Notes under the pieces: generated by a model
Database searches by the model: none
Seen by the model: the letters and a program-made list of their open reading frames with translations, nothing else
Told to the model about the DNA's origin: nothing
In this document: positions 52,426 through 61,695 of the stretch, piece after piece
Position numbering within the stretch: position 1 is the stretch's first letter
Layout of the letters: every line of letters begins with the position of its first letter
Translations under genes and position numbers: made by a program
Origin: a virus
Length of the DNA stretch: 64,000 nucleotides
Direction: 5' to 3' (one strand)
Virus record (IMG/VR): IMGVR_UViG_3300015202_000003
Coordinates: 124,001 to 188,000 of that record

Positions 52426-53934
52426 ATGTCAACAACACCCTTAACTCGCTTGGACTTAACCTTATTAGAATATGACAATTTAAATGCTGAATTGTCGTCT
52501 TTAATTGCGACTCGAACTCCGTTTTGGAATAACCCTTCGTCATCTGATCCACTGATAATATTAATTAATCAAGTTTCGGCATTGGGTGATATGTTCCATT
52601 TTTTCATCGAACAAAGGACAAATGAAATGATTTTAACAAGGTCACAGAGAAAAAAATCTGTGATTGATTTGGGAAAAGTTTTTGACTATCATTTAACACG
52701 TCCATTTACGACGGTATATTCTTTAAATGTGAGAGCTAAAGCGTCTCGTTCTCCTACAACTTCTGCAACTCAAACTTTCCCTGTCGGAACAAAGTTCAAT
52801 TCTAATCAAAAATCTTTTATTTTAAAGCAGGAGTTAACGGCGGATTTTACAAGTTACCCTCCTCCTTCTGAGAAGGAGGGTAAAGAGGGGGTTTTAAAGG
52901 TTTACGAAGGAGTTTTTTATCAAGAAACTTTTTCTTTATCTCCGTTGGCTACGGATCAAAAAATTTATGAAATACCTTTGACGTATTCTAACATAAGCCA
53001 GAATTTTTTAATTGTTAAAGTGAATGGAGTAGAGTGGCAAGAAGAAGATTTTTCTCCTTCCATTGAATTTAACACACAGAAATATATTATTGAAACGGAC
53101 GAACAGGGTTTTTCAACTTTGGTTTTCAACGGTTTTAAATATGATTTGCCTCAAGATGTTAATTCCAGTTCAAGTTCTAAGGTAGAAGTTTCTTATGTTT
53201 CTACAACTGGTGTAGAGGGAATAATTACTAACGCTTCGGAAATAAATACTTTTGATTTGCCTTACGATGTTCCTGTCAATTTTTCTTCTGATTTTGAAAT
53301 AGATTCTGTTAATATAACATTAAAAGACCCGTATATTCCAGAAGCGGATTGGAAGCAAGCTAAATATAAAGTTTCTTCTTCTTTGTCTACTTTGTGGCGG
53401 GCGGTTAGTTTAAATGACTATGAAAAATTAACTTTAACTCTTCCTAAAATTTCATCCGTTAAAGCTATTCGTAAAGACGATAATCTAAATAGACACATAG
53501 CTCAAGTTTATATAAATTCTGAGGGGGGTCAGTTAGAGGCTTACAATATGAAGGATGATGTTCAACAATTTTTATTGGATAGAAGCTGTGTAGGAGTAGG
53601 GGTAGAAGTTTTACCTTCTTCTCCAAGAGATTTTTATTTAACAGTGGAAGCTAATTATTTAAGTCGTTACACAATTTCGCAGATACAACTAAGTTTAACT
53701 CAAAAAGCCATAGAAATTTCAAATTCTTTGGGTGTGGGTGAAACTTTAACTGTTGATAGGGTTTACGAAACTTTGAGTTTAGTTGAGGGTATCGTTTCTT
53801 TAAAAATAAATACTATGAGTTTTGTAAAAGACAGCAATACAGTTTCTCATTTACAACCTTTGCCACAAGAAACTTTAACTTTAAAAAATAGCAATGTAAG
53901 AATTTTACCGGTGTTTATTAAAACGGCTGTTTAA
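52426..53934 (+). CDS. Baseplate wedge protein gp6-like (gpJ family)
   Basis: 502 residues. The N-terminus (TRLDLTLLEYDNLNAELSSL, WNNPSSSDPLIILINQVSAL, EQRTNEMILTRSQRKKSVID, LGKVFDYHLTRP) is the pattern of P2 gpJ / T4 gp6 wedge proteins, which tie gp25 and gp53 into the ring. A beta-rich middle follows, then a C-terminal gpJ-like region (DVQQFLLDRSCVGVGVEVLP, FYLTVEANYLSRYT, LGVGETLTVDRVYETLSLVE). T4 gp6 is 660 residues, so this is shorter. Confident call. Confidence 0.85.
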   Translation: MSTTPLTRLDLTLLEYDNLNAELSSLIATRTPFWNNPSSSDPLIILINQVSALGDMFHFFIEQRTNEMILTRSQRKKSVIDLGKVFDYHLTRPFTTVYSLNVRAKASRSPTTSATQTFPVGTKFNSNQKSFILKQELTADFTSYPPPSEKEGKEGVLKVYEGVFYQETFSLSPLATDQKIYEIPLTYSNISQNFLIVKVNGVEWQEEDFSPSIEFNTQKYIIETDEQGFSTLVFNGFKYDLPQDVNSSSSSKVEVSYVSTTGVEGIITNASEINTFDLPYDVPVNFSSDFEIDSVNITLKDPYIPEADWKQAKYKVSSSLSTLWRAVSLNDYEKLTLTLPKISSVKAIRKDDNLNRHIAQVYINSEGGQLEAYNMKDDVQQFLLDRSCVGVGVEVLPSSPRDFYLTVEANYLSRYTISQIQLSLTQKAIEISNSLGVGETLTVDRVYETLSLVEGIVSLKINTMSFVKDSNTVSHLQPLPQETLTLKNSNVRILPVFIKTAV

Positions 53935-53972
53935 AGATATAGAGATGTAGAGAGTTAGAATAAAAAATAACA

Positions 53973-54536
53973 ATGTCTAATAACCTAAAATTTGTTCATC
54001 CCAAAGCACAAAAAGCTTTGAAATTAGCTTTTAAAGAGTCTAATCTTAAATTAGTTGTTGTTCAAACAATGAGTTTAGGCGGCAACGATGCAGTTAAAGC
54101 AAGTGCGGGAACACATAACCAAGCGGGAACTTATAGAAATTTATTTGGAATTAATATTCCTTATTCTTCGTGTATAGATTTATCTGTTAACCAAGAAGCT
54201 ACGAGAATTAGTGACGGCAAGGCAATTAAATTGGATGAAACTCATATTAAATGGGTTTTAATGAATTTGGCACAGGAAGGGTTTTGCGGATGGTTCCGAA
54301 CATTTCAAGAAGGATTCTCGGCTCAACATATTCATGTTTGCTGTCCTCAAGCTCCTATTTCTGGATTGCCTTTGGAACAAGTTTTAGATTTTCTTACGGG
54401 AAAAGATGGTTTAAGGTATCATCGGAAAGAAGAGTTTTATTCTCCTTCAGAAGAATATGATAAGATAATTGTTCAAAAAATGTTGGAAGCCAATCCTCAT
54501 CTAAAAGATAAAGTTCCACAGAAATTTAGGGTTTAA
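53973..54536 (+). CDS. M15-like cell-wall peptidase
   Basis: 187 residues with a D-Ala-D-Ala-type zinc peptidase pattern: ASAGTHNQAGTYRN (His48), SSCIDLSVN (Asp69), HIKWVLMNLAQEGFCGWFRT and QHIHVCC (His119/His121). The S-x-GTH...D...HIH order agrees with the M15/VanY fold, whose zinc is bound by His, Asp and His. Such proteins cut peptide cross-links in peptidoglycan. It could be the phage endolysin or a baseplate-attached wall cutter; position among baseplate and fibre genes favours the latter. No signal peptide is seen. Confidence 0.68.
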   Translation: MSNNLKFVHPKAQKALKLAFKESNLKLVVVQTMSLGGNDAVKASAGTHNQAGTYRNLFGINIPYSSCIDLSVNQEATRISDGKAIKLDETHIKWVLMNLAQEGFCGWFRTFQEGFSAQHIHVCCPQAPISGLPLEQVLDFLTGKDGLRYHRKEEFYSPSEEYDKIIVQKMLEANPHLKDKVPQKFRV

Positions 54537-54538
54537 TT

Positions 54539-55021
54539 ATGCCGAATCAAATAGCGCAGGGGACTACGGGTCAAGCTCTTCCTTGGCAAACTCAGGTTTA
54601 TTTATATAATGCGGGTGATTCCAGAGAAGGGACGTGGGGGGTTTATCCTAACGACAACAATGTTCCAGTTTTATCTTCACAACCTTTTGGTTGGAATGTT
54701 ACAATTGATGGTTTGATTACGGTTCCTTTTAACGGTAGAACAACTGATTATAGTGCTGTTATTTTCCAGAAAACTGGGGTAGATTCAAGCGGAAAAGATA
54801 TAGTTCAAGCTAACACTTATATTTTTAATGTTGTGCCTCCTTCTGTTATTGTAAATCCTCCGATTGTTTTAAATGTTCCGGGTGCGGAATCTTCTCCTTC
54901 TAATGTTGTATCTGTCACTCCAACAACTGCGGTTTCTGTTATACCTCCTGTAATTATCAATTCTTATGTAACAATTTTTCAAGCTTTAAGAGTTTTTGAA
55001 AAGTGTGTAAGAATAGGTTAG
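54539..55021 (+). CDS. Tail or fibre-associated protein with CVRIG end
   Basis: 160 residues; the ATG lies 2 bases after the M15-like gene stop. Beta-rich (ALPWQTQVYLYNAGDSREGT, WNVTIDGLITVPFNGRTTD, TYIFNVVPPSVIVNPPIVL), with a Pro/Val/Ser-rich stalk at residues ~100-145. It ends FQALRVFEKCVRIG. The next gene also ends in CVRIG, which suggests a shared C-terminal attachment or folding signal. A small fibre or head-decoration role is suggested but not proven. Confidence 0.6.
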   Translation: MPNQIAQGTTGQALPWQTQVYLYNAGDSREGTWGVYPNDNNVPVLSSQPFGWNVTIDGLITVPFNGRTTDYSAVIFQKTGVDSSGKDIVQANTYIFNVVPPSVIVNPPIVLNVPGAESSPSNVVSVTPTTAVSVIPPVIINSYVTIFQALRVFEKCVRIG

Positions 55022-55035
55022 ATTTTTTAAGAAAC

Positions 55036-56916
55036 ATGAATCTAAATTTGGTTGTTACTCAGCCGGGACAAGCTGCAATAGAGATTTCTAATCTTGCCGT
55101 TGGAATTGACACTATTTCAATTATAGATTCTTTTAGTAGTCACGCTGTTTATAGCGGATTAATTTCTCAGGCACCTTCTCCTTTAATAGTAACGGCATCT
55201 CCAAATTCTTTAGGACAAGTAGAGCTTTCAGTAACGGCAACTTCTTCTACAAACAATACAATTTCGGATTCTGGGGTGTTTTTAAAAGATACTTTTGCTC
55301 CTTTTTCTCCTGTAAACGATGTTAAATCTTCTGCTATTCAAATAAACACTGAAAGCGGGAGTTTAAACGGCACGACTCTTTACGCTAAAACTTTTGGAGA
55401 CAGCAATAACTACTACAATTTATGGTATAAGTTTGTCGCTCCTAAAAATGGGCGTTATTATTTTACAGTTTTAGGAGAAAATTCTTATGTTGGTTCTATA
55501 CAAGGTTCAAATGTTTCTTATGATTCTTCTTCCTCAGTTTCTACTTTAAATAATAGTAGCGGTCAACCTTATTTGGCTTCTAAAAAAAGAGCTTGTAATT
55601 TAGTTTCCGGGCAAATTTGTTACGTTGAAATTTTTTCGGCTTTTACAGTAGGACAATCTGTTCTTAATAACGCAATTCCTTGGGGTAGTTTTTCTTTATC
55701 TTGGTCTTTTACGGGCGACCCTGATATATTTCTTTTGGTAGGTGCGGGCGGTTCCGTTCCAAATAACCTTAGATGTTTAAATACTCAAGGGCAAAATGTT
55801 TTAGACATTTCTGCTTTAGATGTTAGAGACGGAGGTGTTTTAAATACAAATTTCACACATTCTCCAGATGGAAGATATTTAGCTTATTCAACGGGTGTTC
55901 CCAATGTTTTTAACAGTAGTCAAATTGTTATTTTTGACCGACAAACTCAAACCTCTAATTTTTTAAGTTATAGCATAAATGCAAGTGTTGTTGGTTTATC
56001 TAACGAACAGGGTTTTTGGGCTGAGAAAGTTGCAAACGGTAATTCTAATTGGGTTTTAATGTCTTGGTCTGGCGAAGAACGGTCTTCTATTTCTGCTGTT
56101 GATGGAAATGTTTTATCTTCTTCTTATTTTTTGTTGAGTTTTAGCGGTGTTATTTCTGGAAATGTTGCTCGTTATGTTTTAGATTCTTCTTTAGGTGCCC
56201 CTTTAAGGGAGTTTCTTTTCCCCAATACTTATACTATTTTATCGGCTTCTTCTGACGGTTCTGTTTTATTGGTTTTAGATTCTTCGGGAGGTTTTAAATT
56301 TGTATTTCCGTCTCTTGGAGATTTAATACAAAATACCACTCTTTCTTTGCTTTCTGAAAAAATAAAAGACGAACAAGGAAATGCTTTTACGAGCTTTGAT
56401 TTTAGCAATAATTATTGGTCTAAAGATTTGTTTGCGTGGTCTTCTTCTCATTTATATTTAATTGCAAAAAATAGTAGTGGCTCTCAAATTTTAAAAATTA
56501 GTTTGGGAGTTAGCCCTGTTATTACGAATAGGAGCGTTTATGCACCAGTTCCTTCCAACGACGAATATTGGAGTCCTCCTTTTGCTAAAATTCCTTTTAC
56601 TTCTTTGGGTTTGAGCGTCAATAAAAATGTTTTGTGGGTAGGCCGTTCTTATTATTTTGGATACGGCTCGGGGGGGTGGATGTCAAACCGAACAACTGTT
56701 GAAAGAAGAAACACTACAGATTTAACATTAATAGATACTTTTCCTTATTCTACGGATTCTCTTAACCCCGTGATTGTTGGAACAAACCCTCATTCTTGGT
56801 ATTTTCTTCTTCCGTATAACAATAATAGTAGTTCAGGCGGCGGTTCAAATAATACAACGGAAACTTCAACAGCACTTCAAACATCTTTAGAAGAGTATTG
56901 TGTTAGAATAGGATAA
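55036..56916 (+). CDS. Adhesin-like tail fibre with PPC-like and beta-propeller-like parts
   Basis: 626 residues from the ATG at 55036, which I prefer over a GTG at 55003 lying inside the previous gene. Residues ~90-235 resemble a jelly-roll or pre-peptidase C-type domain (NNYYNLWYKFVAPKNGRYYF, YFTVLGENSYVGSIQGS). Residues ~240-595 contain repeats of beta-propeller type (HSPDGRYLAYSTGVPN; SSQIVIFDRQTQTSNFLSY; SSDGSVLLVLDSSGGFKF). A Ser/Asn/Gly linker precedes the end LEEYCVRIG. Propellers suit carbohydrate or receptor binding, so this is a host-recognition candidate. Shares the CVRIG end with the gene upstream. Confidence 0.68.
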   Translation: MNLNLVVTQPGQAAIEISNLAVGIDTISIIDSFSSHAVYSGLISQAPSPLIVTASPNSLGQVELSVTATSSTNNTISDSGVFLKDTFAPFSPVNDVKSSAIQINTESGSLNGTTLYAKTFGDSNNYYNLWYKFVAPKNGRYYFTVLGENSYVGSIQGSNVSYDSSSSVSTLNNSSGQPYLASKKRACNLVSGQICYVEIFSAFTVGQSVLNNAIPWGSFSLSWSFTGDPDIFLLVGAGGSVPNNLRCLNTQGQNVLDISALDVRDGGVLNTNFTHSPDGRYLAYSTGVPNVFNSSQIVIFDRQTQTSNFLSYSINASVVGLSNEQGFWAEKVANGNSNWVLMSWSGEERSSISAVDGNVLSSSYFLLSFSGVISGNVARYVLDSSLGAPLREFLFPNTYTILSASSDGSVLLVLDSSGGFKFVFPSLGDLIQNTTLSLLSEKIKDEQGNAFTSFDFSNNYWSKDLFAWSSSHLYLIAKNSSGSQILKISLGVSPVITNRSVYAPVPSNDEYWSPPFAKIPFTSLGLSVNKNVLWVGRSYYFGYGSGGWMSNRTTVERRNTTDLTLIDTFPYSTDSLNPVIVGTNPHSWYFLLPYNNNSSSGGGSNNTTETSTALQTSLEEYCVRIG

Positions 56917-56930
56917 AATTTAATTTTAAA

Positions 56931-57809
56931 ATGACGGAATCTCCTTCTTCTAATGTAGCTCATACAACTCCCCAACTCCCTTTGTCTTCAATTGTATTAG
57001 GCCGATGGGAGGGGGGTTTATTTTACGAACAGATGCCACCAAAATGGTCAGAAGATGGAGCTTCTGCTTTACATTTAAGTTCTTATTGTTCTATTATAGG
57101 AAGGGGTTTGGATAGAATAGAGCAATCTATTGATGCAACGAGAGACTATGTGTTTCTCCAAAATAAATTTTATTTAGAGGCTTTTTTAGAGCATTTGGGG
57201 TATGAAGATTTACCAAATTATTTTACAACTGATGATTTAAGACTTTTTGCTCCTGTTTTGTTACAATGTCATAAACTAAAAGGAACATTAGTTCCTTTGG
57301 AGAACATAACTCAATTTGTTTTTCGGGATGCTCCTTTAGGTTTTTTTTATGTAATAGACCCTCCTGATTTGAACAGTAATTTAAACATAGAAGTTTCTAT
57401 GCCTGTTTTAGACAATCTTTCAATTGGTAATTTCACAAGTTACCTTCAAAGAAAGATGAGGGGTTTATTTTATGTTTTAACTCGTTTTGTTCCTTTTTGG
57501 TTAAATTTAAAGATTCTTCTTAGTTATTCTTTTATAGAAATTTTCGATGTAAGTTTCAACGATTCTAATTATAATTTTTATTTTGAATTTGACTATGTAG
57601 AAGATATTTTCAATGGTGGGGGACAAAATTCTTTTTCAGAAGAAACTTTAATTGAGTGGGTTTACGATGTTCGTCAACAGTTGGACAATTCTTTTAATTT
57701 AAATCGTCCGGTTTTAAATCACAACAGTTTAGACCATTTTAAATTGAACAATAATTTAGAGGTTGTCGGTTTATTTTCGGAGGGAGATGTTTTGATAGAG
57801 TTATTTTAA
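56931..57809 (+). CDS. Probable tail protein I-like baseplate/fibre connector
   Basis: 292 residues. LSSIVLGRWEGGLFYEQMPP, then IGRGLDRIEQSIDATRDYVF and FYLEAFLEHLGYEDLPNYFT resemble the helical start of gpI-type tail proteins that lie between wedge and fibre genes (KLKGTLVPLENITQFVF also fits an L-G-T--AL-x-x pattern). The C-terminal half has beta strands (VLTRFVPFWLNLKILLSYSF) and ends EVVGLFSEGDVLIELF. The gp6 gene is two genes upstream. Assignment to gpI is tentative. Confidence 0.5.
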   Translation: MTESPSSNVAHTTPQLPLSSIVLGRWEGGLFYEQMPPKWSEDGASALHLSSYCSIIGRGLDRIEQSIDATRDYVFLQNKFYLEAFLEHLGYEDLPNYFTTDDLRLFAPVLLQCHKLKGTLVPLENITQFVFRDAPLGFFYVIDPPDLNSNLNIEVSMPVLDNLSIGNFTSYLQRKMRGLFYVLTRFVPFWLNLKILLSYSFIEIFDVSFNDSNYNFYFEFDYVEDIFNGGGQNSFSEETLIEWVYDVRQQLDNSFNLNRPVLNHNSLDHFKLNNNLEVVGLFSEGDVLIELF

Positions 57810-57837
57810 TGTTTAGATTTTAGTTTAAATTTCAATT

Positions 57838-58338
57838 ATGTATGAAACTACTTTTCAATTATATGAAGGTTGGGTAGAAGGCGAGTTGGTTTGTGACAAA
57901 ACACAAAAAACAATTTTAAATTTAAGAGAGCATTTCCAATTTAAAAATCATAATATGGTTATGAAATTGGCAGGTGTTGCTTTAGCTGCTTCTTTAAAAG
58001 GAGATTCTTCTGTTTTAAATTTTATGTCTATTGGAACGGGTTCCAGTAACGAGATTAATACTGCTTCGAGTTTAGATGCCGAACTTTCAAGAAAATCTGT
58101 TTCTGTTAATTACGATACGACAACATCTGGAGTTTTAGTTTCTGGCAGTTTTTCAAATCGTTTAGTTGTAACGGCAGTTTTTGACACTTCCGTTGTAGGA
58201 ACAATTTCAGAAATGGCTATTTGGAGTTCGGGAACTTCCGTTTTAAATTCTGGTATTATGCTTTCTCGCAAAAAAGTTACTCCTATTACTAAAACGGCAG
58301 AGACAAGTTTGCGTTTAACTTGGAACTTAGTTTTTTAA
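57838..58338 (+). CDS. Tail fibre / fibre-attachment protein
   Basis: 166 residues, ending 5 bases before the next ATG. It contains a fibre-like beta region: FMSIGTGSSNEINTASSLDA, ELSRKSVSVNYDTTTSGV, SNRLVVTAVFDTSVVGTISE MAIW (GTG...L-EL-R...F--S-VGTI-EM). This pattern recurs in proximal fibre proteins of many phages. The N-terminal 50 residues hold two helices (KTILNLREHFQFKNHNMVMKL). It could be an attachment subunit for the larger protein downstream. Confidence 0.58.
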   Translation: MYETTFQLYEGWVEGELVCDKTQKTILNLREHFQFKNHNMVMKLAGVALAASLKGDSSVLNFMSIGTGSSNEINTASSLDAELSRKSVSVNYDTTTSGVLVSGSFSNRLVVTAVFDTSVVGTISEMAIWSSGTSVLNSGIMLSRKKVTPITKTAETSLRLTWNLVF

Positions 58339-58343
58339 AAAAT

Positions 58344-59741
58344 ATGTCAAATCCTTCAAGAGATACATTTCAATCTACTTTAAATTTTTCAAAGGTTTTG
58401 TGGATTGAAAACAGAGATGTTTTAGATTCAGAGTTAAACGAGTTACAGGATAATATTTCCCGTCAATTTAACAATAGAGATGGTATTAATCTTCCTAATT
58501 GCATGGTTTGTAATCCGAGTTACAGCATTGATTCGGTAAATAAATTATTTACGATAAATCATTTAGAAATTAGATCGCAGGGTTTTAGTTGGGTTATCAA
58601 AGACCGTGTTTTGAATTTTTTTTCCGTAACGGATTTAGTTCCTTCTATAATTTTGGAGATAGATGTTTTTCGGAGAGATGCTACAACAAACCCTGATATT
58701 TTAAAACATCCTGAAACTTCTTTACCTGTAGCTGAGAGGTTGGAATGGGTTTTTTATTTTTATGCACTCCCACGCCCCGCCAATCTTTTACAGTCTGAAA
58801 ATACCCTTTATATAGATTTGTGTCAAATTTCTTGGGCCACCTCTACTTTAACTTGGGGAGCTAACATAGTAAGGGGTTTCGATGTTAGTGATAAAAGTAG
58901 TTTAGACAGGCATTTACTTCCGGAAATAGAAAAACCGGGTATACCTTCTCACGATTTAGTATCGGCTTTAAATCCCGGTTTTATGAGTGTGCCTCATTTT
59001 ACGAAAGTAGATACTCTGGATTTGAGCGTTTTTAGTTATTTAAAGGCTTTTAAATCTGTTTATACACCTTACAATACATGGTATGTTCGTTCTCGTCTGA
59101 CGGGTTATAATTCTATGTTAAAACCTAAATTAGATTTTAACGAGGCATGGCAAAGCGACGTTCACAGTTTTATGGGCACGCGATCTTGTATAAATGGCGC
59201 CCTTTGTGAAACAGATCGAACTTTGTTCCCTACTTATACAGGTTGGGATGACAACTCTTATTTTTTGTTTTTTCTTGTAAAAGCAGAAGTTATAGGAAAT
59301 GAAAGTGTTTTAGACGGTGCCACTGCAAGTTTTCAAATTTCTAAGTTTTTACAAGGTGAGCATGGAGGGGATGTGGCGAGAGTCTATTACCATCATAATT
59401 TTTATCAGCCTATTATTCCCGGAAATACGCGCCTCAATTTACCTCCTGATATAAACAGTGTTGGTTGGGAAAGGGCAGAAGCAAGTGTTAATAACTCTTC
59501 TAACGGAACTAATTTTATTACAGAATATGATAGTGTGCCGTCTTCTTTTTTTCTTTTGCCTGTTACTTTAGGTTTTACATATTCTGTTTGTTTTGTAACG
59601 CATCAGAATGGTTTCGATGATAATTTTTATTTAAATTTCAGCAGTTGGTTAAATGTGCCTCCTATTTTAGGAGATACTCGTTTAGTTTTAGTTCCTGACC
59701 CCGATTATTTAACATATATTAAAGATGGGGGAAGATTTTAA
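58344..59741 (+). CDS. Tail structural protein, fibre region
   Basis: 465 residues from the ATG at 58344; an earlier start at 58320 lies in the previous gene. The N-terminal ~40 residues (FSKVLWIENRDVLDSELNEL, QDNISRQFNNRDG) are typical of large virion proteins that begin with an R-x-x-x-DSELNELQ helix. The rest is beta-rich, with FYFYALPRPANLLQSENTLY, then a segment VFSYLKAFKSVYTPYNTWYV and a C-terminal jelly-roll-like part. A central Cys pair is visible (CMVC). Likely a baseplate-fibre or distal tail component. No enzymatic motif. Confidence 0.6.
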   Translation: MSNPSRDTFQSTLNFSKVLWIENRDVLDSELNELQDNISRQFNNRDGINLPNCMVCNPSYSIDSVNKLFTINHLEIRSQGFSWVIKDRVLNFFSVTDLVPSIILEIDVFRRDATTNPDILKHPETSLPVAERLEWVFYFYALPRPANLLQSENTLYIDLCQISWATSTLTWGANIVRGFDVSDKSSLDRHLLPEIEKPGIPSHDLVSALNPGFMSVPHFTKVDTLDLSVFSYLKAFKSVYTPYNTWYVRSRLTGYNSMLKPKLDFNEAWQSDVHSFMGTRSCINGALCETDRTLFPTYTGWDDNSYFLFFLVKAEVIGNESVLDGATASFQISKFLQGEHGGDVARVYYHHNFYQPIIPGNTRLNLPPDINSVGWERAEASVNNSSNGTNFITEYDSVPSSFFLLPVTLGFTYSVCFVTHQNGFDDNFYLNFSSWLNVPPILGDTRLVLVPDPDYLTYIKDGGRF

Positions 59742-59770
59742 AATAGATAAATTATAATTTTAGGTAGAAT

Positions 59771-60295
59771 ATGTTTACATCAGAAGATACACAGCAAAAA
59801 GTTTTTGAAAATCCTATAGAAAGAAGACAGAGAAAAAATCATTTGTCTCGTTTTTTGTTTTCTTGGTTTTTTTCGATAGATACAGATACGTTAGAAAAGC
59901 TTAACATTCTGCGGAAGTTGTTTTTTGTTTTTGCAATTAGCTATTACGGCTCCAGTGTGCTTAAATTGCCGCCTCCTTATTATAGTAATCACTTTATAGT
60001 TTTAAAGGTTTGGATGTGGTCTTTTCTTTTTCTTTTAGCAATCGGGGTTCAGCTTTATGGCAGATATAAAAATTCTCTTTTTATTCGGGCGCGTGGTGCT
60101 TTATTAGGATTAGTTTTTTGCGGCGCTATTTTAGAACCTCTTTATTCTAAAAAATCGTTTCCTGATATTGATTTTTTCGCTTATTTGGTAACTTTTTTTG
60201 AGATTATTTTGTGGTCAAGGTTATCTCAAGAATGTCGTCTATTGCATAAGGTTGTTTCTAATTCATTAGATTTAAATAAAGAAATAAGTGGATAA
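59771..60295 (+). CDS. Integral membrane protein with four hydrophobic segments
   Basis: 174 residues. After a charged 35-residue N-terminus (ENPIERRQRKNHLSRF), hydrophobic stretches occur at ~55-75 (LRKLFFVFAISYYGSSVL), ~80-100 (VLKVWMWSFLFLLAIGVQ), ~112-130 (ARGALLGLVFCGAILEPLY) and ~140-158 (FFAYLVTFFEIILWSRL). The C-terminus is charged. It overlaps the next gene by 8 bases, so both are probably co-translated and may work together. Four segments would also be compatible with a holin, but that name is not supported by motif. Confidence 0.7.
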   Translation: MFTSEDTQQKVFENPIERRQRKNHLSRFLFSWFFSIDTDTLEKLNILRKLFFVFAISYYGSSVLKLPPPYYSNHFIVLKVWMWSFLFLLAIGVQLYGRYKNSLFIRARGALLGLVFCGAILEPLYSKKSFPDIDFFAYLVTFFEIILWSRLSQECRLLHKVVSNSLDLNKEISG

Positions 60296-61592
60296 TAAAA
60301 TAGAGCAATACATAAATTTTTTCGTTCATTATTTTTTTAGTAGTTTGTCCCCTGTATATAGGGGGATAGGTGGAACAACTTTGTTAGCAGCATTTTTAAA
60401 CTGGTGGCTCAAAAAACAAGAGAGTAAACAAGACAAAGGAGACAAGAAAAAAGAAGATTCTCAAACTGCTAATGCGACGGTGGAAGTTGCTCGTATTACG
60501 GATAGTGCGAGCGCCCTTCAATTTGTTTCTGGTCAATTGGAAAAATCTCAATTTCGCTCTGATTCTCTCCAAACGGACAACAATGAAAAAAACATTAAAA
60601 TAAATTCTCTAACTTATGATTTAGAAAGGGAAAAAAAGGGGGGTCAACAAGTTCAGGAAAGGTTGGAGTTTTTAAAAGAGGAAATGGCGAGAAAGAGTAA
60701 AGATTACGAAGAAATAGGTTTTAGGTCAGCATTATTTTTAGATTCTCTTCCAGATATTGTATGGTCTGCACGACAGGATGGTTTCGTAGATTACTTAAAC
60801 AGAAAGTATTTTGATACGGTAGGGCATCAATTGCCAGAGATAGAGGGTTGGGGGTGGGAGAGTTTTGTTCATTCTTCGGATATAAAATTAGTAGAAGATA
60901 TGTGGAAGAAATCTTTGGCAACGGGAGCTAATTTTGAAATTATTTATCGTTTATATCGGGCTTACGATAAATCTTATCGTTGGCAATTGACAAGAGCAAC
61001 TTTAGTAAAAATAAAAGACAGAGGGGATAAATGGGTAGGGATTTCAGTAGACATAGACAATTTAATTTCTTCTCGAAATTCTTCTTCTTTAGATTTGACT
61101 GTTGTTGGAGGTAGTTCTGAAATTAAAAACAACCCTGTAAAAATCTTAGTGGCGGATGGGGATACTGCGATTTGGGGAGTTTTAAAAACCCTGTTCAAAC
61201 TGAATGGTTGGGAAGGTTTCTTTGTGGAGGATGGAGAGCGAGCTTGGGATTCTTACGTTTCTAATTTATCTTCTTCTCCTTTTGACGTTATTATTTTAGA
61301 ACTCTCTATTCCTAAAAAAACGGGTGAACAGGTTGTAAGACAAATAAGGGAGAGTGGTGATAAAAAAACCCCTATTTTTATTGTTTCTGCTAACATTGAG
61401 GTTTTAACATTGGGCGCAAGAGAAAGTCTTTTATTAAAAGGTGTTTTATCTAAACCTTTTAATTTGGAAAATTTAAAAAGGGAAATTTTAAATGTTTTAA
61501 ATCTTAAAGTAGAAAGTGAAGCTACAAAAGAAGTGCGCGCCAAAGAAGCATTAAAAAAAGAGTTAGAAGATTTAACAGGTGATATGTTGTAA
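60288..61592 (+). CDS. Membrane-anchored PAS plus pseudo-receiver protein
   Basis: 434 residues, GTG start overlapping the previous gene. A hydrophobic anchor (~19-42, IGGTTLLAAFLNWWLKK), a disordered and coiled-coil region (~45-140), a PAS_3-type domain (~145-258: FLDSLPDIVWSARQDGFVDYL, GWGWESFVHSSDI, EIIYRLYRAYDKSYRWQL, WVGISVDID) and a receiver-like domain (~282-405: KILVADGDTAIW, DVIILELSIPKKTGEQVV, IFIVSAN, LSKPF). In the receiver the acid pair is reduced (Asp290, Gly291, Asp292), and the phosphoacceptor position is Glu338, where an Asp is normal; Ser367 and Lys389 are present. It therefore probably does not take phosphate as a standard receiver does and could mimic the active state. No kinase domain exists. 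Role unknown; a sensor or host-signalling decoy is suggested. Confidence 0.82.
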   Translation: MDNKIEQYINFFVHYFFSSLSPVYRGIGGTTLLAAFLNWWLKKQESKQDKGDKKKEDSQTANATVEVARITDSASALQFVSGQLEKSQFRSDSLQTDNNEKNIKINSLTYDLEREKKGGQQVQERLEFLKEEMARKSKDYEEIGFRSALFLDSLPDIVWSARQDGFVDYLNRKYFDTVGHQLPEIEGWGWESFVHSSDIKLVEDMWKKSLATGANFEIIYRLYRAYDKSYRWQLTRATLVKIKDRGDKWVGISVDIDNLISSRNSSSLDLTVVGGSSEIKNNPVKILVADGDTAIWGVLKTLFKLNGWEGFFVEDGERAWDSYVSNLSSSPFDVIILELSIPKKTGEQVVRQIRESGDKKTPIFIVSANIEVLTLGARESLLLKGVLSKPFNLENLKREILNVLNLKVESEATKEVRAKEALKKELEDLTGDML

Positions 61593-61695
61593 GAAGAAGA
61601 GTTTTAAAAAACTATGATTTTAGAAGAAAAAGTTTTGGTGTCTTATAAATTTTTTCAGTTTGATTTTGTTCAAAAGTAGAAAATACTAAATTATA

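Noticed and set aside
55003-55035. GTG start for the adhesin-like gene
   Set aside because: It lies in the end of the upstream gene; the ATG at 55036 is the natural start after the A-rich leader.
61614-61679. 21-codon ORF between the PAS protein and the exonuclease gene
   Set aside because: Too short, no conserved pattern, and no support other than an ATG; treated as leader.
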